Origin: CAVTWY01 sp963738615
GTDB taxonomy: Bacteria > Pseudomonadota > Gammaproteobacteria > Burkholderiales > Burkholderiaceae_C
Assembly (NCBI GenBank): GCA_963738615.1
Contig: CAVTXI010000012.1
Span: 1,550,001-1,614,000 of the forward strand
DNA length: 64,000 nt
Reading direction: 5' to 3'
Part shown: positions 28,639-36,876 of the stretch, one piece after another
Position numbering within the stretch: the first letter of the stretch is position 1
Layout: every line of letters begins with the position of its first letter
Translations under genes and position numbers: made by a program
The notes under the pieces: generated by a model
What the model was told of the DNA's origin: nothing
Databases searched by the model: none
Seen by the model: only the letters and a program-made list of their open reading frames with translations

Positions 28639-30153
28639 TCAATCCTCTTCCTTGAACGTCTCTTCGCGCTTCTTCTTGATCGACGGCAACATCACCACGA
28701 CGATCATGGCCGTGGCCGCGAGCAGCAGCCCTGCCGACAACGGCCGTGTCATGAAGGTCGTCCAGTCGCCGCGTGACAGCAGCAGCGCGCGACGCAGGTT
28801 CTCTTCCATCATCGGCCCGAGGATGAAGCCCAGCAGCAGCGGCGCCGGCTCGCACCCCAGCTTGTAGAAGACGTACCCGACCAGCGTGAACATCGCCCCC
28901 ATGTAGATATCGAAGTTGTTGTTGTTGAGGGTGTAGAGGCCCAGCCCGCAGAACACCATGATGGCCGGGAACAGGAAGCGGTACGGCACCGTCAGCATCT
29001 TGATCCAGATGCCGATCAGCGGCAGGTTCAGGATGATGAGGATCAGGTTGCCGAGCCACATGCTGGCGATCAGGCCCCAGAAGAGTTCCGGGTTGGCGGT
29101 CATCACCTGCGGGCCGGGCTGAATGCCCTTGATCGTCATCGCACCGACCATCAGCGCCATGACCGCGTTCGGCGGAATGCCCAGCGTGAGCATCGGGATG
29201 AACGAGGTCTGCGCGCCGGCGTTGTTCGCCGCTTCGGGGCCCGCGACGCCGCGGATGTTGCCCTTGCCGAACGGCACCTCGCCCTTGCGCCCGCGCGTCT
29301 TCTTCTCGAGCGTGTAGGCCGCGAACGACGACAGCAGCGCGCCGCCGCCCGGCAACACACCCAGGATCGAACCGAGCGCCGTGCCGCGCAGCACCGCGGG
29401 GAAGGCGTCGCGGAAGTCCTGCTTCGTCGGCCACAGACCGCGCACGTCCTTCAGGAAAACCTCACGATGCTCGGGAGGGCGGCTAAGGTTCGAGACGATC
29501 TCGGCAAAGCCGAAGATGCCCATCGCGATCGTCACGAAGCCGAGCCCGTCGGTCAGCTCGGGGATGTCGAAGCTGTAGCGCGGCACGCCGGAAATGACGT
29601 CGGTGTTGATCTGACCGAGCAGCAGGCCCAGCACGATCATCCCGATCGCCTTGACGAGCGAACCCGACGCCAGCACCACCGCGCCGATCAGGCCCAGCAC
29701 CATGAGCGAGAAGTATTCGGCCGGCCCGAACTTGAAGGCCAGTTCGGTCAGCGGCGGCGCGAACGCAGCGATCACGAGCGTGCCCACTGAGCCGGCGAAG
29801 AACGAGCCCAGGCCGGCTGCGGCCAGCGCAGGCCCAGCCCTTCCCTGGCGCGCCATCTGGTAGCCATCGATCGCCGTCACCACCGACGAGGCCTCACCGG
29901 GCAGGTTGACGAGGATCGCGGTGGTCGAACCACCGTACTGCGCGCCGTAGTAGATGCCGGCCAGCATGATCAGCGCCGGTGTCGCGTCCAGCGCGTAGAT
30001 CGATGGCAGCAACATCGCGATCGTCGTCACCGGCCCCAGGCCCGGCAACACGCCGATCGCCGTGCCGAGCACGCAACCAAGCAGCGCGTAGGCGAGATTG
30101 AGCGGCGTGAAGGCCACGCCAAAGCCGAGCATCAAGTTATTGATCAGGTCCAT
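28639..30153 (-). CDS. tctA: Tripartite tricarboxylate transporter, large permease TctA
   Basis: 504-residue inner-membrane protein with about twelve transmembrane helices, the large permease of TctABC sodium-dependent organic-acid importers. Family landmarks: LLGCVLGTAIGVLPGLGPVTTIAMLLP near the N-terminus, AGIYYGAQYGGSTTAILVNLPGEASSVVTAIDGYQMARQGRAGPAL in outline, LGVLPGGGALLSSFAAYTLEKK, and PEAANNAGAQTSFIPMLTLGIPPNAVMALMVGAM in outline. tctB lies 13 bp upstream on the same strand and should be co-transcribed. No tctC is adjacent; one of the Bug proteins at 1248 or 3899, or one elsewhere, would have to supply substrate. Confidence 0.95.
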   Translation of the reverse strand: MDLINNLMLGFGVAFTPLNLAYALLGCVLGTAIGVLPGLGPVTTIAMLLPSIYALDATPALIMLAGIYYGAQYGGSTTAILVNLPGEASSVVTAIDGYQMARQGRAGPALAAAGLGSFFAGSVGTLVIAAFAPPLTELAFKFGPAEYFSLMVLGLIGAVVLASGSLVKAIGMIVLGLLLGQINTDVISGVPRYSFDIPELTDGLGFVTIAMGIFGFAEIVSNLSRPPEHREVFLKDVRGLWPTKQDFRDAFPAVLRGTALGSILGVLPGGGALLSSFAAYTLEKKTRGRKGEVPFGKGNIRGVAGPEAANNAGAQTSFIPMLTLGIPPNAVMALMVGAMTIKGIQPGPQVMTANPELFWGLIASMWLGNLILIILNLPLIGIWIKMLTVPYRFLFPAIMVFCGLGLYTLNNNNFDIYMGAMFTLVGYVFYKLGCEPAPLLLGFILGPMMEENLRRALLLSRGDWTTFMTRPLSAGLLLAATAMIVVVMLPSIKKKREETFKEED

Positions 30154-30166
30154 GTTCGTCTCCCTT

Positions 30167-30631
30167 TCAGCGGGCCAGGAACGTTGGCCACAAAGGGATG
30201 GTCAAGCCCAGGCCGTAAATGAAGACGCCCCAGCTTCCGAGGGTCAGGATCGCGGCGTTGGCCAACGCCTCGCCCCAGTGGAACTCATCGCCGGCCATGG
30301 CCGAGACGAACACCAGCAAGGGCAGCGAGATCGCCATGCCCAGCCTGGGAAGCAGCACCGCGAACATCACGATCGAGCCGATGATGATCAGCAGCGGTCG
30401 CCACGCGAACGGGCCGATCGGTTCGCCGTCTTCGGTTTCGACCGTCAGGGCCTCGAACACGATGAACGCACCCATCAACGAGAGCAGTACGCCCAGGCCG
30501 AAGGGGAAGTAGCCCGGGCCCGGTCGGGCCGAATCGCCCATGCTGTACATGCGCGCACCGATGGCGAAGGCGACGCCGACAACCAGGAACATCAGGCCGG
30601 CCCAGAAGTCGCGTTGACTTTTGATTTTCAT
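30167..30631 (-). CDS. tctB: Tripartite tricarboxylate transporter, small permease TctB
   Basis: 154-residue membrane protein with four hydrophobic segments, the usual size and layout for TctB: DFWAGLMFLVVGVAFAIGARMY, GPGYFPFGLGVLLSLMGAFIVF, WRPLLIIIGSIVMFAVLLPRLGMAISLPLLVFVSAMAG in outline, and LTLGSWGVFIYGLGLTIPLWPTFL. The MGDSARPGPGYFP segment after the first helix is characteristic. ATG at 30631 has an AGGAGACAGC-type site upstream. First gene of a tctB-tctA pair, 39 bp after the stop of the TetR gene on the same strand, so all three may share a transcript. Confidence 0.92.
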   Translation of the reverse strand: MKIKSQRDFWAGLMFLVVGVAFAIGARMYSMGDSARPGPGYFPFGLGVLLSLMGAFIVFEALTVETEDGEPIGPFAWRPLLIIIGSIVMFAVLLPRLGMAISLPLLVFVSAMAGDEFHWGEALANAAILTLGSWGVFIYGLGLTIPLWPTFLAR

Positions 30632-30670
30632 CGTGCTGTCTCCTCTGTGCTCGGGGCACCGCGCCGCATT

Positions 30671-31474
30671 CTAGGCAGCGGTGCGATGCGGCCTGCCCTC
30701 AGGCTTACCCTCTGGCTCAGTCTCTCGTTGCGCTCTGGCTTGGCCGCGTGATCGAGGCGCGCGAATCGAAGTCGTGGATTCTCTTAGCGCGGCATCGACC
30801 AATGCATCGGCCATCCACAACGCGATGCGTTCGACCTCGCGGTTCGACACACCCCAGATCTCCTTCAGGATCACGTGCGGCTCGATGCCGTAAATGATCG
30901 TCAGCGCGCGATGCAGCCGGTCGAACACGGCCGTCGGCATCGTCGATCTGAACGGCGACAACGCGTCGCCCAGGATGCGCACACGATGACCGCGACGGTA
31001 CGGCTCTTCCTCGAGAAGGCCGGCGCGCTCGAGCGCCCATTGCTCGAGAGACAACTGCGCCGCCGCGCGCAGTTGCGGCTCGAATTCCTTGAAGCGCGGG
31101 AAGGTCTGGTTGAACAGGTCACGCAGACGATCGCGGCCGTCGGCCTTGCTCGACGAGAACTTGCGCACCTTGCCCAGCGAGGTATGCACGACCGCGGTAA
31201 TCAGCGCACTGCGACTCGGGAAGTAGCGGTACGCGGTGGCGCGCGAAACCTTCGACCGCACCGCGACCTCGGCCACCGTCGGGATGTGCCCGGCCTCTCG
31301 GATGATCTCCATCGCGGTGTCGAGCAGCAGCTTGAACGTCGCCGCCTTGACCCCGCGTGAGGGAGGTTCGGTCGGCGGGGTCGGCTTCGGCTGCCGCGAC
31401 TTGACGGGGGTTGTGACGAGATTCGTGGCGCGGGTTTTCACGGGGCACCGCCGGTCCAGGAACGGCTTGAACAA
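30671..31474 (-). CDS. TetR-family transcriptional regulator
   Basis: 267 residues, longer than a usual TetR repressor because of about 40 extra N-terminal residues and a basic C-terminal tail (RAPRSRGQARAQRETEPEG). The DNA-binding domain is clear: LLLDTAMEIIREAGHIPTVAEVAVRSKVSRATAYRYFPSRSALITA in outline, with the recognition helix SRATAYRYF. The rest is an all-helical ligand domain. It is divergent from the FAH-amidohydrolase-Liv operon, and a perfect palindrome (31510-31529) sits in the shared promoter region, so it very probably represses that operon and itself and is released by the operon's substrate or an intermediate (inference). Start at 31474; a later start near MEIIREAG would remove part of the DNA-binding domain. 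Confidence 0.88.
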   Translation of the reverse strand: MFKPFLDRRCPVKTRATNLVTTPVKSRQPKPTPPTEPPSRGVKAATFKLLLDTAMEIIREAGHIPTVAEVAVRSKVSRATAYRYFPSRSALITAVVHTSLGKVRKFSSSKADGRDRLRDLFNQTFPRFKEFEPQLRAAAQLSLEQWALERAGLLEEEPYRRGHRVRILGDALSPFRSTMPTAVFDRLHRALTIIYGIEPHVILKEIWGVSNREVERIALWMADALVDAALRESTTSIRAPRSRGQARAQRETEPEGKPEGRPHRTAA

Positions 31475-31509
31475 ACTGCGCGCATGAACCTATGATGCGC
31501 CGATTCCTT

Positions 31510-31529
31510 TTTGAGACGCAAGTCTCAAA
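31510..31529. promoter_or_regulatory. Palindromic operator, probably for the TetR regulator
   Basis: TTTGAGACGCAAGTCTCAAA: perfect 8-bp arms and a 4-bp centre, within the 118-bp divergent gap between the TetR gene and the FAH hydrolase gene. Its length and symmetry fit TetR-family operators, and it is one of the few AT-rich patches in this G+C-rich region. Confidence 0.7.
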
Positions 31530-31592
31530 TCAGGCCGAATATCTCGCGACTTACGGCTCGCCGGCAACACGCACGGCACAGGAGACAAGCCG

Positions 31593-32480
31593 ATGCGCAT
31601 CGCCAGTTGGACCTGGGGCGGCCGCCCGCACGTGGGGCTGATCTCGCCCGACGGCACCGAAGCCACGCCGCTGGCCGCGCGCGAGCCCGAGCGCGGCGCG
31701 TTGTCCATCATCCGCGCACACGTCGCAGGCGAATCGCTGCCCGCCGAAGCGGGCGCGCGGCTTCCGGTGTCGGCCATCACGCTGCGCGCGCCACTGCCGC
31801 GGCCGCGGCGCAACCTCTTCTGCGTGGGCCGCAACTACCGCGCGCATGCGGCCGAACTGGCCGACACGGTGTTCCGCGATGCGGCCGTGAAGGACACCGA
31901 ATGGCCGATGGTCTTCTCGAAGGTGCCCGAGACCGTGATCGGCCCCTACGACACCGTGCGCCTGCCCGGCAAGCCGATCACCGAGCAGATCGATTACGAG
32001 TGCGAACTCGCGGTGATCATCGGCCGCGGCGGGCGCGACATCTCGCGATCTCGCGCGATGGACCACGTCTTCGGCTACACGGTCGTCAACGACGTCAGCG
32101 CGCGCGACGTGCAGGTGCGCCACGGCCAGTGGCACCTGGGCAAGAGCTTCGACACCTTCTGCCCGATGGGGCCGTGGATCGTCACCGCTGACGAGCTCGA
32201 CGGCCGTGCAACGCGCGTGCGCGGCTGGGTCACGCCCGCGGGCGGCCACGCCGAGTTGCGCCAGGACGGGCGCACGCAAGACATGATCTTCGACATCCCA
32301 CACCTGATCGAGACCTGCTCGCGCGGCATCACACTCGTGCCCGGCGACGTCATCGCGACCGGCACGCCGGCTGGCGTCGGCATGGGCTTCACGCCGCCGA
32401 AGTGGCTGCGGCACGGCGATGTCGTGCGCGCCGAGATCGACGGCATCGGTTGGATCGAAAACCGGTTCGAGGCGCACTGA
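31593..32480 (+). CDS. Fumarylacetoacetate hydrolase (FAH) family protein
   Basis: 295-residue FAH-fold enzyme, a family that hydrolyses or decarboxylates beta-dicarbonyl and related acids with a bound divalent metal. The C-terminal catalytic domain is complete: NLFCVGRNYRAHAAEL, metal ligands in IDYECELAVIIGRGGRDIS (Glu-x-Glu plus a downstream Asp), GYTVVNDVSARDVQVR, KSFDTFCPMGPWIV, LIETCSRGITLVPGDVIATG and TPAGVGMGF. The first 70 residues form the usual small N-terminal domain. First gene of the operon controlled from the palindrome at 31510; its TGA overlaps the ATG of the next gene by one base. Confidence 0.92.
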   Translation: MRIASWTWGGRPHVGLISPDGTEATPLAAREPERGALSIIRAHVAGESLPAEAGARLPVSAITLRAPLPRPRRNLFCVGRNYRAHAAELADTVFRDAAVKDTEWPMVFSKVPETVIGPYDTVRLPGKPITEQIDYECELAVIIGRGGRDISRSRAMDHVFGYTVVNDVSARDVQVRHGQWHLGKSFDTFCPMGPWIVTADELDGRATRVRGWVTPAGGHAELRQDGRTQDMIFDIPHLIETCSRGITLVPGDVIATGTPAGVGMGFTPPKWLRHGDVVRAEIDGIGWIENRFEAH

Positions 32481-33283
32481 TGGCGCTGGTATGGGTCGAC
32501 CGCATGGCCGTCGACGTTCGCGGCGAAGGTGATGCCGTCGTCTTCGTCCACGGCCTGGGTGGCAGCCTCGACGTGTGGACGCCGCTGCTGCCTGCGCTGC
32601 CTCGGTTTCGATGCGTGCGCCCCGAACTGCCGGGTGCCGCGCACTCGAACAAAGCCTACGCGCTCGGTGAGTCGACCCCACACCGCGGCAAGATCAGCGT
32701 GGCCACGCATGCCGACGCGGTGCGCCGCGTGTGCGAATCGCTGGGCATCACGCGCGCGCATCTCGTCGGCCATTCCTTCGGCACGATCATCGCGCAGCAC
32801 GTCGCGGCCGACTCGCCGCAGCTCGTTCGAAGCCTTGCGCTCTTCGGCGCGCTGGCCGAACCGCCCGCCGGCATGCGCGACAACATGTACGGCCGTGCGC
32901 CGGTCGCGCGGGAACAGGGCATGTTCGGCATCGCCGAAGGCATCTCGGATTTCGCGCTGTCGGCAAGCACCAGGCAGACGCAGCCGGTCACGGTCGCCTT
33001 CGTGCGCAACTGCGTCGGCGCGCAAGACGCCGAAGGTTTCGCACGCAACTGCGAGGCGCTGGCCGACGCGCGCAGCGCGCGGCTCGAACTGATCCGCTGC
33101 CCGGTGCTGATCGTCAACGGCGACGAGGACCAGGTCACTGTGCTGTCGGGTGCGCGGCAACTCGCCGAGAAGCTCGCGAACGCACGGGTCGACGTCTTCG
33201 CTCGCTGCGGCCATTGGCCGATGCTCGAACGCGCCGCCGAGTCGCAGCGGGCGCTGCGCGACTTCCTTCAATCGGTGAGGTAG
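32480..33283 (+). CDS. Alpha/beta-fold hydrolase
   Basis: 267-residue alpha/beta hydrolase of the 3-oxoadipate enol-lactonase / BphD-like type. Visible: VVFVHGLGGSLDVWTPLLPAL (oxyanion strand HGLGG), nucleophile elbow LVGHSFGTIIAQHVA (catalytic Ser), acid Asp in LIVNGDEDQVTVLSGA, and His in ARCGHWPMLERAAE; the triad is complete. No signal peptide, so cytoplasmic. It overlaps the FAH gene (TGATG) and ends two bases before the first amidohydrolase start, so the three are translationally linked. It may open a lactone or cleave an ester or C-C bond in the pathway; the exact substrate is not deducible. Confidence 0.9.
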   Translation: MALVWVDRMAVDVRGEGDAVVFVHGLGGSLDVWTPLLPALPRFRCVRPELPGAAHSNKAYALGESTPHRGKISVATHADAVRRVCESLGITRAHLVGHSFGTIIAQHVAADSPQLVRSLALFGALAEPPAGMRDNMYGRAPVAREQGMFGIAEGISDFALSASTRQTQPVTVAFVRNCVGAQDAEGFARNCEALADARSARLELIRCPVLIVNGDEDQVTVLSGARQLAEKLANARVDVFARCGHWPMLERAAESQRALRDFLQSVR

Positions 33284-33285
33284 CC

Positions 33286-34608
33286 ATGACCGACACCCTC
33301 TTCACCAACGTGCGCATCTTCGATGGCGGCGGTGAGCAGCCGTTCACCGGTGACGTGCTGGTCAGCGGCAACAAGATCGCCCGCGTTGTCAAGACGGCGT
33401 ACGGCCAGCGAACCCCGCAGATCGCCGGCGCCACCGTGATCGACGGCGCCGGCGCGTTCCTGATGCCCGGCATGGTCGAGGCGCACACGCACTTCAGCTG
33501 GAACGACCAACCCTCGCTCGACAGCATTCAGCGCATGCCGACCGAAGAGCACGTGCTGTGGTGCGCGAGCGTGGCCGAGCGTTACCTCGACATGGGCTGG
33601 ACGTTCTGCGTCGGCGCGGCCACCGCCAAGCCGCGGCTTGACGTCGTGATCCGCAACGCGATCAACGACGGCACCATCATCGGCCCGCGCTACCTCGCCG
33701 CCAGCCAAGAGATCACCGTGCCAGGCGGCCTGGGCGACACCACCATGCCGCACTTGCCGCAGCACGAGTTTGCTTTCGGCGCGATCGTCACCGGCTCCGA
33801 TGAGATGCGCCGCTGCGTGCGCATGTTCTGCAAATACGGCGTCGACTCGCTGAAGATCAACCTCAGCGGTGAATCGATCACCGGCATGCCGTCGTCGCAA
33901 AGCCAATTCACCGAAGAAGAAGTCGCGGCCTGCGTCGACGAAGCCAAGCGCTGGGGCAAGCGCGTGTCGGCGCACGCGCGCAGCACGTGGAGCATCAAGG
34001 AATGCATCCGCCAGGGCATCGAGGTGATCTACCACTGCAGCTACGCCGACGAAGAAGCGCTCGACATGCTCGAGGCGCACAAGTTCGAGCACCACATCGC
34101 GCCCGGTCTGGCGTGGCTGATCAACACCTCGCACCACGCCAGCGAATGGGGCATCACGCCTGACGCGGCCAAGAAGATGGGCTACCACGACGAGCTCGAG
34201 CACGCGATCGAGAGCATGAAGGGCATGCGCAGGCGCGGCATCCGCATCCTGCCCGGCGGTGACTACGGCTTCGCGTGGACGCCGCACGGCACCAACGCGA
34301 AAGACCTCGAGACCTTCGTCAAGGTGGTCGGCATGAGCACGATGGAAGCGCTGCTGTCGGCCACCGCGTGGGGCGGGCCGATGATGAGCATGGGCAAGAT
34401 ACTCGGGTATATCCGCGAGGGGTATCTCGCCGATATCCTGCTTGTCGACGGCGACCCGCTCGTTGATATCACGATCCTTCAAGACAAGAAGCGGATCCTC
34501 GCGGTCATGAAAGACGGCGTGTTCCACCGCGCGCCGCCGATGCGTCACGGACAAGGCAGCGTGCGCACCGCCACACCCGGCACCGTCACGCGCTGGGCCA
34601 TCGCCTGA
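33286..34608 (+). CDS. Metal-dependent amidohydrolase, copy 1
   Basis: 440-residue amidohydrolase-superfamily enzyme (imidazolonepropionase/prolidase-like group): FTNVRIFDGGGEQPFTGDVLVSGNKI in outline as the N-terminal beta-sandwich, metal ligands in GMVEAHTHFSW (HxH), the possible bridging Lys in SLKINLSG, His in RVSAHARS and VIYHCSYAD, Asp in ILPGGDYGFAW, and a C-terminal GYIREGYLADILLVDGDPL sandwich strand. No signal peptide. Closely related in order and motifs to the next gene, which begins 10 bp downstream; both probably hydrolyse C-N or lactam-type bonds in related compounds brought in by the Liv transporter encoded next. Confidence 0.92.
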   Translation: MTDTLFTNVRIFDGGGEQPFTGDVLVSGNKIARVVKTAYGQRTPQIAGATVIDGAGAFLMPGMVEAHTHFSWNDQPSLDSIQRMPTEEHVLWCASVAERYLDMGWTFCVGAATAKPRLDVVIRNAINDGTIIGPRYLAASQEITVPGGLGDTTMPHLPQHEFAFGAIVTGSDEMRRCVRMFCKYGVDSLKINLSGESITGMPSSQSQFTEEEVAACVDEAKRWGKRVSAHARSTWSIKECIRQGIEVIYHCSYADEEALDMLEAHKFEHHIAPGLAWLINTSHHASEWGITPDAAKKMGYHDELEHAIESMKGMRRRGIRILPGGDYGFAWTPHGTNAKDLETFVKVVGMSTMEALLSATAWGGPMMSMGKILGYIREGYLADILLVDGDPLVDITILQDKKRILAVMKDGVFHRAPPMRHGQGSVRTATPGTVTRWAIA

Positions 34609-34618
34609 GGAGATCGTC

Positions 34619-35929
34619 ATGGCCGAAACCCTCTTCACCAACGTCCGCATCCTCGACGGCAGCGGCGCCAACGCACCGTACAGCGGCAGCGTTCTGGTCA
34701 GCGGCAACCGCATCCGTCAGGTTGGCCGCACGACCACGCCGATCGCCCCTGTGTCCTCGAGAAATGCGGCCACGGTCATCGACGGTGCCGGTGCGACGCT
34801 GATGCCCGGCATGACCGAGGCCCACACGCACTTCAGTTGGAACGACGCGGCGACGCTCGGCGCGATTCAGGCGATGCCACTCGAAGAGCACGTGTTGTGG
34901 TGCGCGAAGGTCGCCAAGCGATACCTGCAAGCCGGCTTCACGTCGTGCCTCGGCGCGGCTTGCGCGAAACCAAGGCTCGACGTCGTCACGCGCAACGCGA
35001 TCGACAGCGGGCAGATTCCCGGCCCGCGTTACCTTGCCGCCAGTCAGGAAATCACCGTCCCCGGTGGTCTGGGCGACGAGACGCTGCCGCACCTGCCCTT
35101 CCCCGAGTTCAGCTTCGGCGTCAACGTCAATTCCGCCGACCACATGCGCCAGGTCGTGCGCATGTTCCTGAAGTACGGCGTCGACTCGATCAAGCTCAAC
35201 CTCTCGGGCGACAACTTCACGCCCGCATCCGACGCGCACACCACCTGGATGACCGACGCCGAAGTCGCCGCCGCGGCCGAAGAAGTGAAGATGCGCGGCC
35301 GGCGGATCATCGTGCACGCGCGCTCGTGCGCGAGCGTGAAGCAGGCACTGCGCCACGGCATCCGCCTGATCTACCACGCGAGCTTCACCGACGAAGAGTC
35401 GCTCGACATGCTCGAGGCGGTGAAGCACGAGGTCTTCGTCGTACCCGGCATCGGCATCCTCTACGCGATGCTGAACGAGGCCGAGCCCTGGGGCATCACG
35501 CGCGAGAAGGCCACCTCGATGGGCTACCAGGAAGAATGGGACGCCGCGCTCGAGAGCCTGAGCCGCATGCACAAACGCGGCATCCGCGTGCTGCCCGGTG
35601 GCGACTACGGCTTCGCGTTCACGCCGCACTGCCAGAACGCGCGCGACCTCGAGTTCTTCGTCAAGTACCTCGGCTTCACGCCGATGGAGGCGATTCGTTC
35701 GTGCACGCTCTATGGCGGCCAGATCATGATGAAGCCGAACGAACTCGGCGTCATCAAAGAAGGTTTCCTGGCGGACCTGCTTCTGGTCGACGGCGACCCG
35801 CTGGCGAATTTGTCGATCCTGCGCGACCCGAAACGCATGCTCGCGGTGATGAAAGATGGCGTGTTCGCGAAGGCGCCGAGCTTCGCGTCGCAGCGTTCCT
35901 ACTCGGGCATGCTGGAGCGCGCGGCTTGA
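34619..35929 (+). CDS. Metal-dependent amidohydrolase, copy 2 (paralogue)
   Basis: 436 residues, paralogous to the preceding gene over its full length, sharing TLFTNVRI at the start, MPGMTEAHTHFSWND, the ASQEITVPGGLGD segment, SIKLNLSGDNF, RRIIVHARS, LIYHASFTDEES, VLPGGDYGFAFTPH, and EGFLADLLLVDGDPL. The metal ligands are all kept. Divergence between the copies is large enough to suggest different substrates or sequential steps rather than a recent duplication. ATG 34619 is preceded by GGAGATCGTC. Its stop codon overlaps the TTG start of the Liv permease gene (35926-35929), which ties the enzyme to the transporter. Confidence 0.92.
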   Translation: MAETLFTNVRILDGSGANAPYSGSVLVSGNRIRQVGRTTTPIAPVSSRNAATVIDGAGATLMPGMTEAHTHFSWNDAATLGAIQAMPLEEHVLWCAKVAKRYLQAGFTSCLGAACAKPRLDVVTRNAIDSGQIPGPRYLAASQEITVPGGLGDETLPHLPFPEFSFGVNVNSADHMRQVVRMFLKYGVDSIKLNLSGDNFTPASDAHTTWMTDAEVAAAAEEVKMRGRRIIVHARSCASVKQALRHGIRLIYHASFTDEESLDMLEAVKHEVFVVPGIGILYAMLNEAEPWGITREKATSMGYQEEWDAALESLSRMHKRGIRVLPGGDYGFAFTPHCQNARDLEFFVKYLGFTPMEAIRSCTLYGGQIMMKPNELGVIKEGFLADLLLVDGDPLANLSILRDPKRMLAVMKDGVFAKAPSFASQRSYSGMLERAA

Positions 35930-36876
35930 AACTGACGCGCAATCAGACCGCGGTATGGCTGCTGGTCGGCCTGCCGATCATCGTGCTGTCGATCTGGGCG
36001 CTGGCCGACAACCCGCGCCTGTACGTGCTGACGCTCTTGAACGGGCTCACGCTGGCGTCGCTGTACTTCATCGTCGCGTCGGGTTTCACGCTGGTATTCG
36101 GGTTGATGCGCAACGTCAACCTCGCGCACGGCTCGCTCTACCTGCTGGGCGGCTACGTCGGCTTCACCATCGCCGAGAAAACCGGCTGGTGGATCCTGGC
36201 GATGGCGGGCGGCTTCGCGGCTGCGGCAATCGTCGGCGTGCTGATCCAGGTCTTCATCCTTCGCCGCATGCAGGGCCAGGACTTGCGCCAGACCATGGTG
36301 ACGATCGGCCTGTCGATCGTCATCGCAGACCTCCTGCTGTGGGTCTTCACCGGCCAGGTGCACCAGATGGAAGCGCCCGAATGGCTGCAGGGGCCCATCC
36401 GCGATATTCCGTTGATTCGCGCCTATTCGGCCTATCGCCTCAGCCTGCTCGGCTTCGGCATCGCGATCGGCGTCTTCCTGTGGTGGCTGCTGAACCGCAC
36501 CAAGGTCGGCACGATGATCCGCGCAGGTGTCGACGACCGCGCGATGCTGGCTGCCGCCGGCGTCAACGTGAACCTCGTGTTCGCGGTCACCTTCATGCTC
36601 GGCGCGGGGCTGGCGGGTCTTGGCGGCGTGATCGGCGCGGTCGAGTTGTCGATGGTGCCGGGCGAAGACACACGCCTGCTGCTCGCATCACTGGTCGTCG
36701 TGATCGTCGGCGGTATGGGCAGCGTGGTGGGTGCTGCGATCGGCGCGGCGATGCTCGGCTTGGCTGAAACGTTCGGCCTCGCGTACGCGCCGACGTACAG
36801 CGTGGTCTTCACCTTCGTGATCCTGGTGCTGGTGCTGGCGTTCCGTCCGCGCGGGATCATGGGGAAAGCGGCATGA
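35926..36876 (+). CDS. livH: Branched-chain-type ABC transporter permease LivH
   Basis: 316-residue inner-membrane permease with about eight helices: LYFIVASGFTLVFGLMRNVNLAHGSLYLLGGYVG (the LAHGS signature) in outline, LRQTMVTIGLSIVIADLLLW, VDDRAMLAAAGVNVNLVFAVTF (cytoplasmic coupling region), and LAGLGGVIGAVELSMVPGEDT. The start is taken as TTG at 35926, which overlaps the amidohydrolase stop; the first in-frame ATG would remove the first two helices. Its stop overlaps the livM start (ATGA). Family homologues carry branched-chain amino acids, but in this setting the cargo is probably the amidohydrolase substrate. Confidence 0.93.
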   Translation: MKLTRNQTAVWLLVGLPIIVLSIWALADNPRLYVLTLLNGLTLASLYFIVASGFTLVFGLMRNVNLAHGSLYLLGGYVGFTIAEKTGWWILAMAGGFAAAAIVGVLIQVFILRRMQGQDLRQTMVTIGLSIVIADLLLWVFTGQVHQMEAPEWLQGPIRDIPLIRAYSAYRLSLLGFGIAIGVFLWWLLNRTKVGTMIRAGVDDRAMLAAAGVNVNLVFAVTFMLGAGLAGLGGVIGAVELSMVPGEDTRLLLASLVVVIVGGMGSVVGAAIGAAMLGLAETFGLAYAPTYSVVFTFVILVLVLAFRPRGIMGKAA

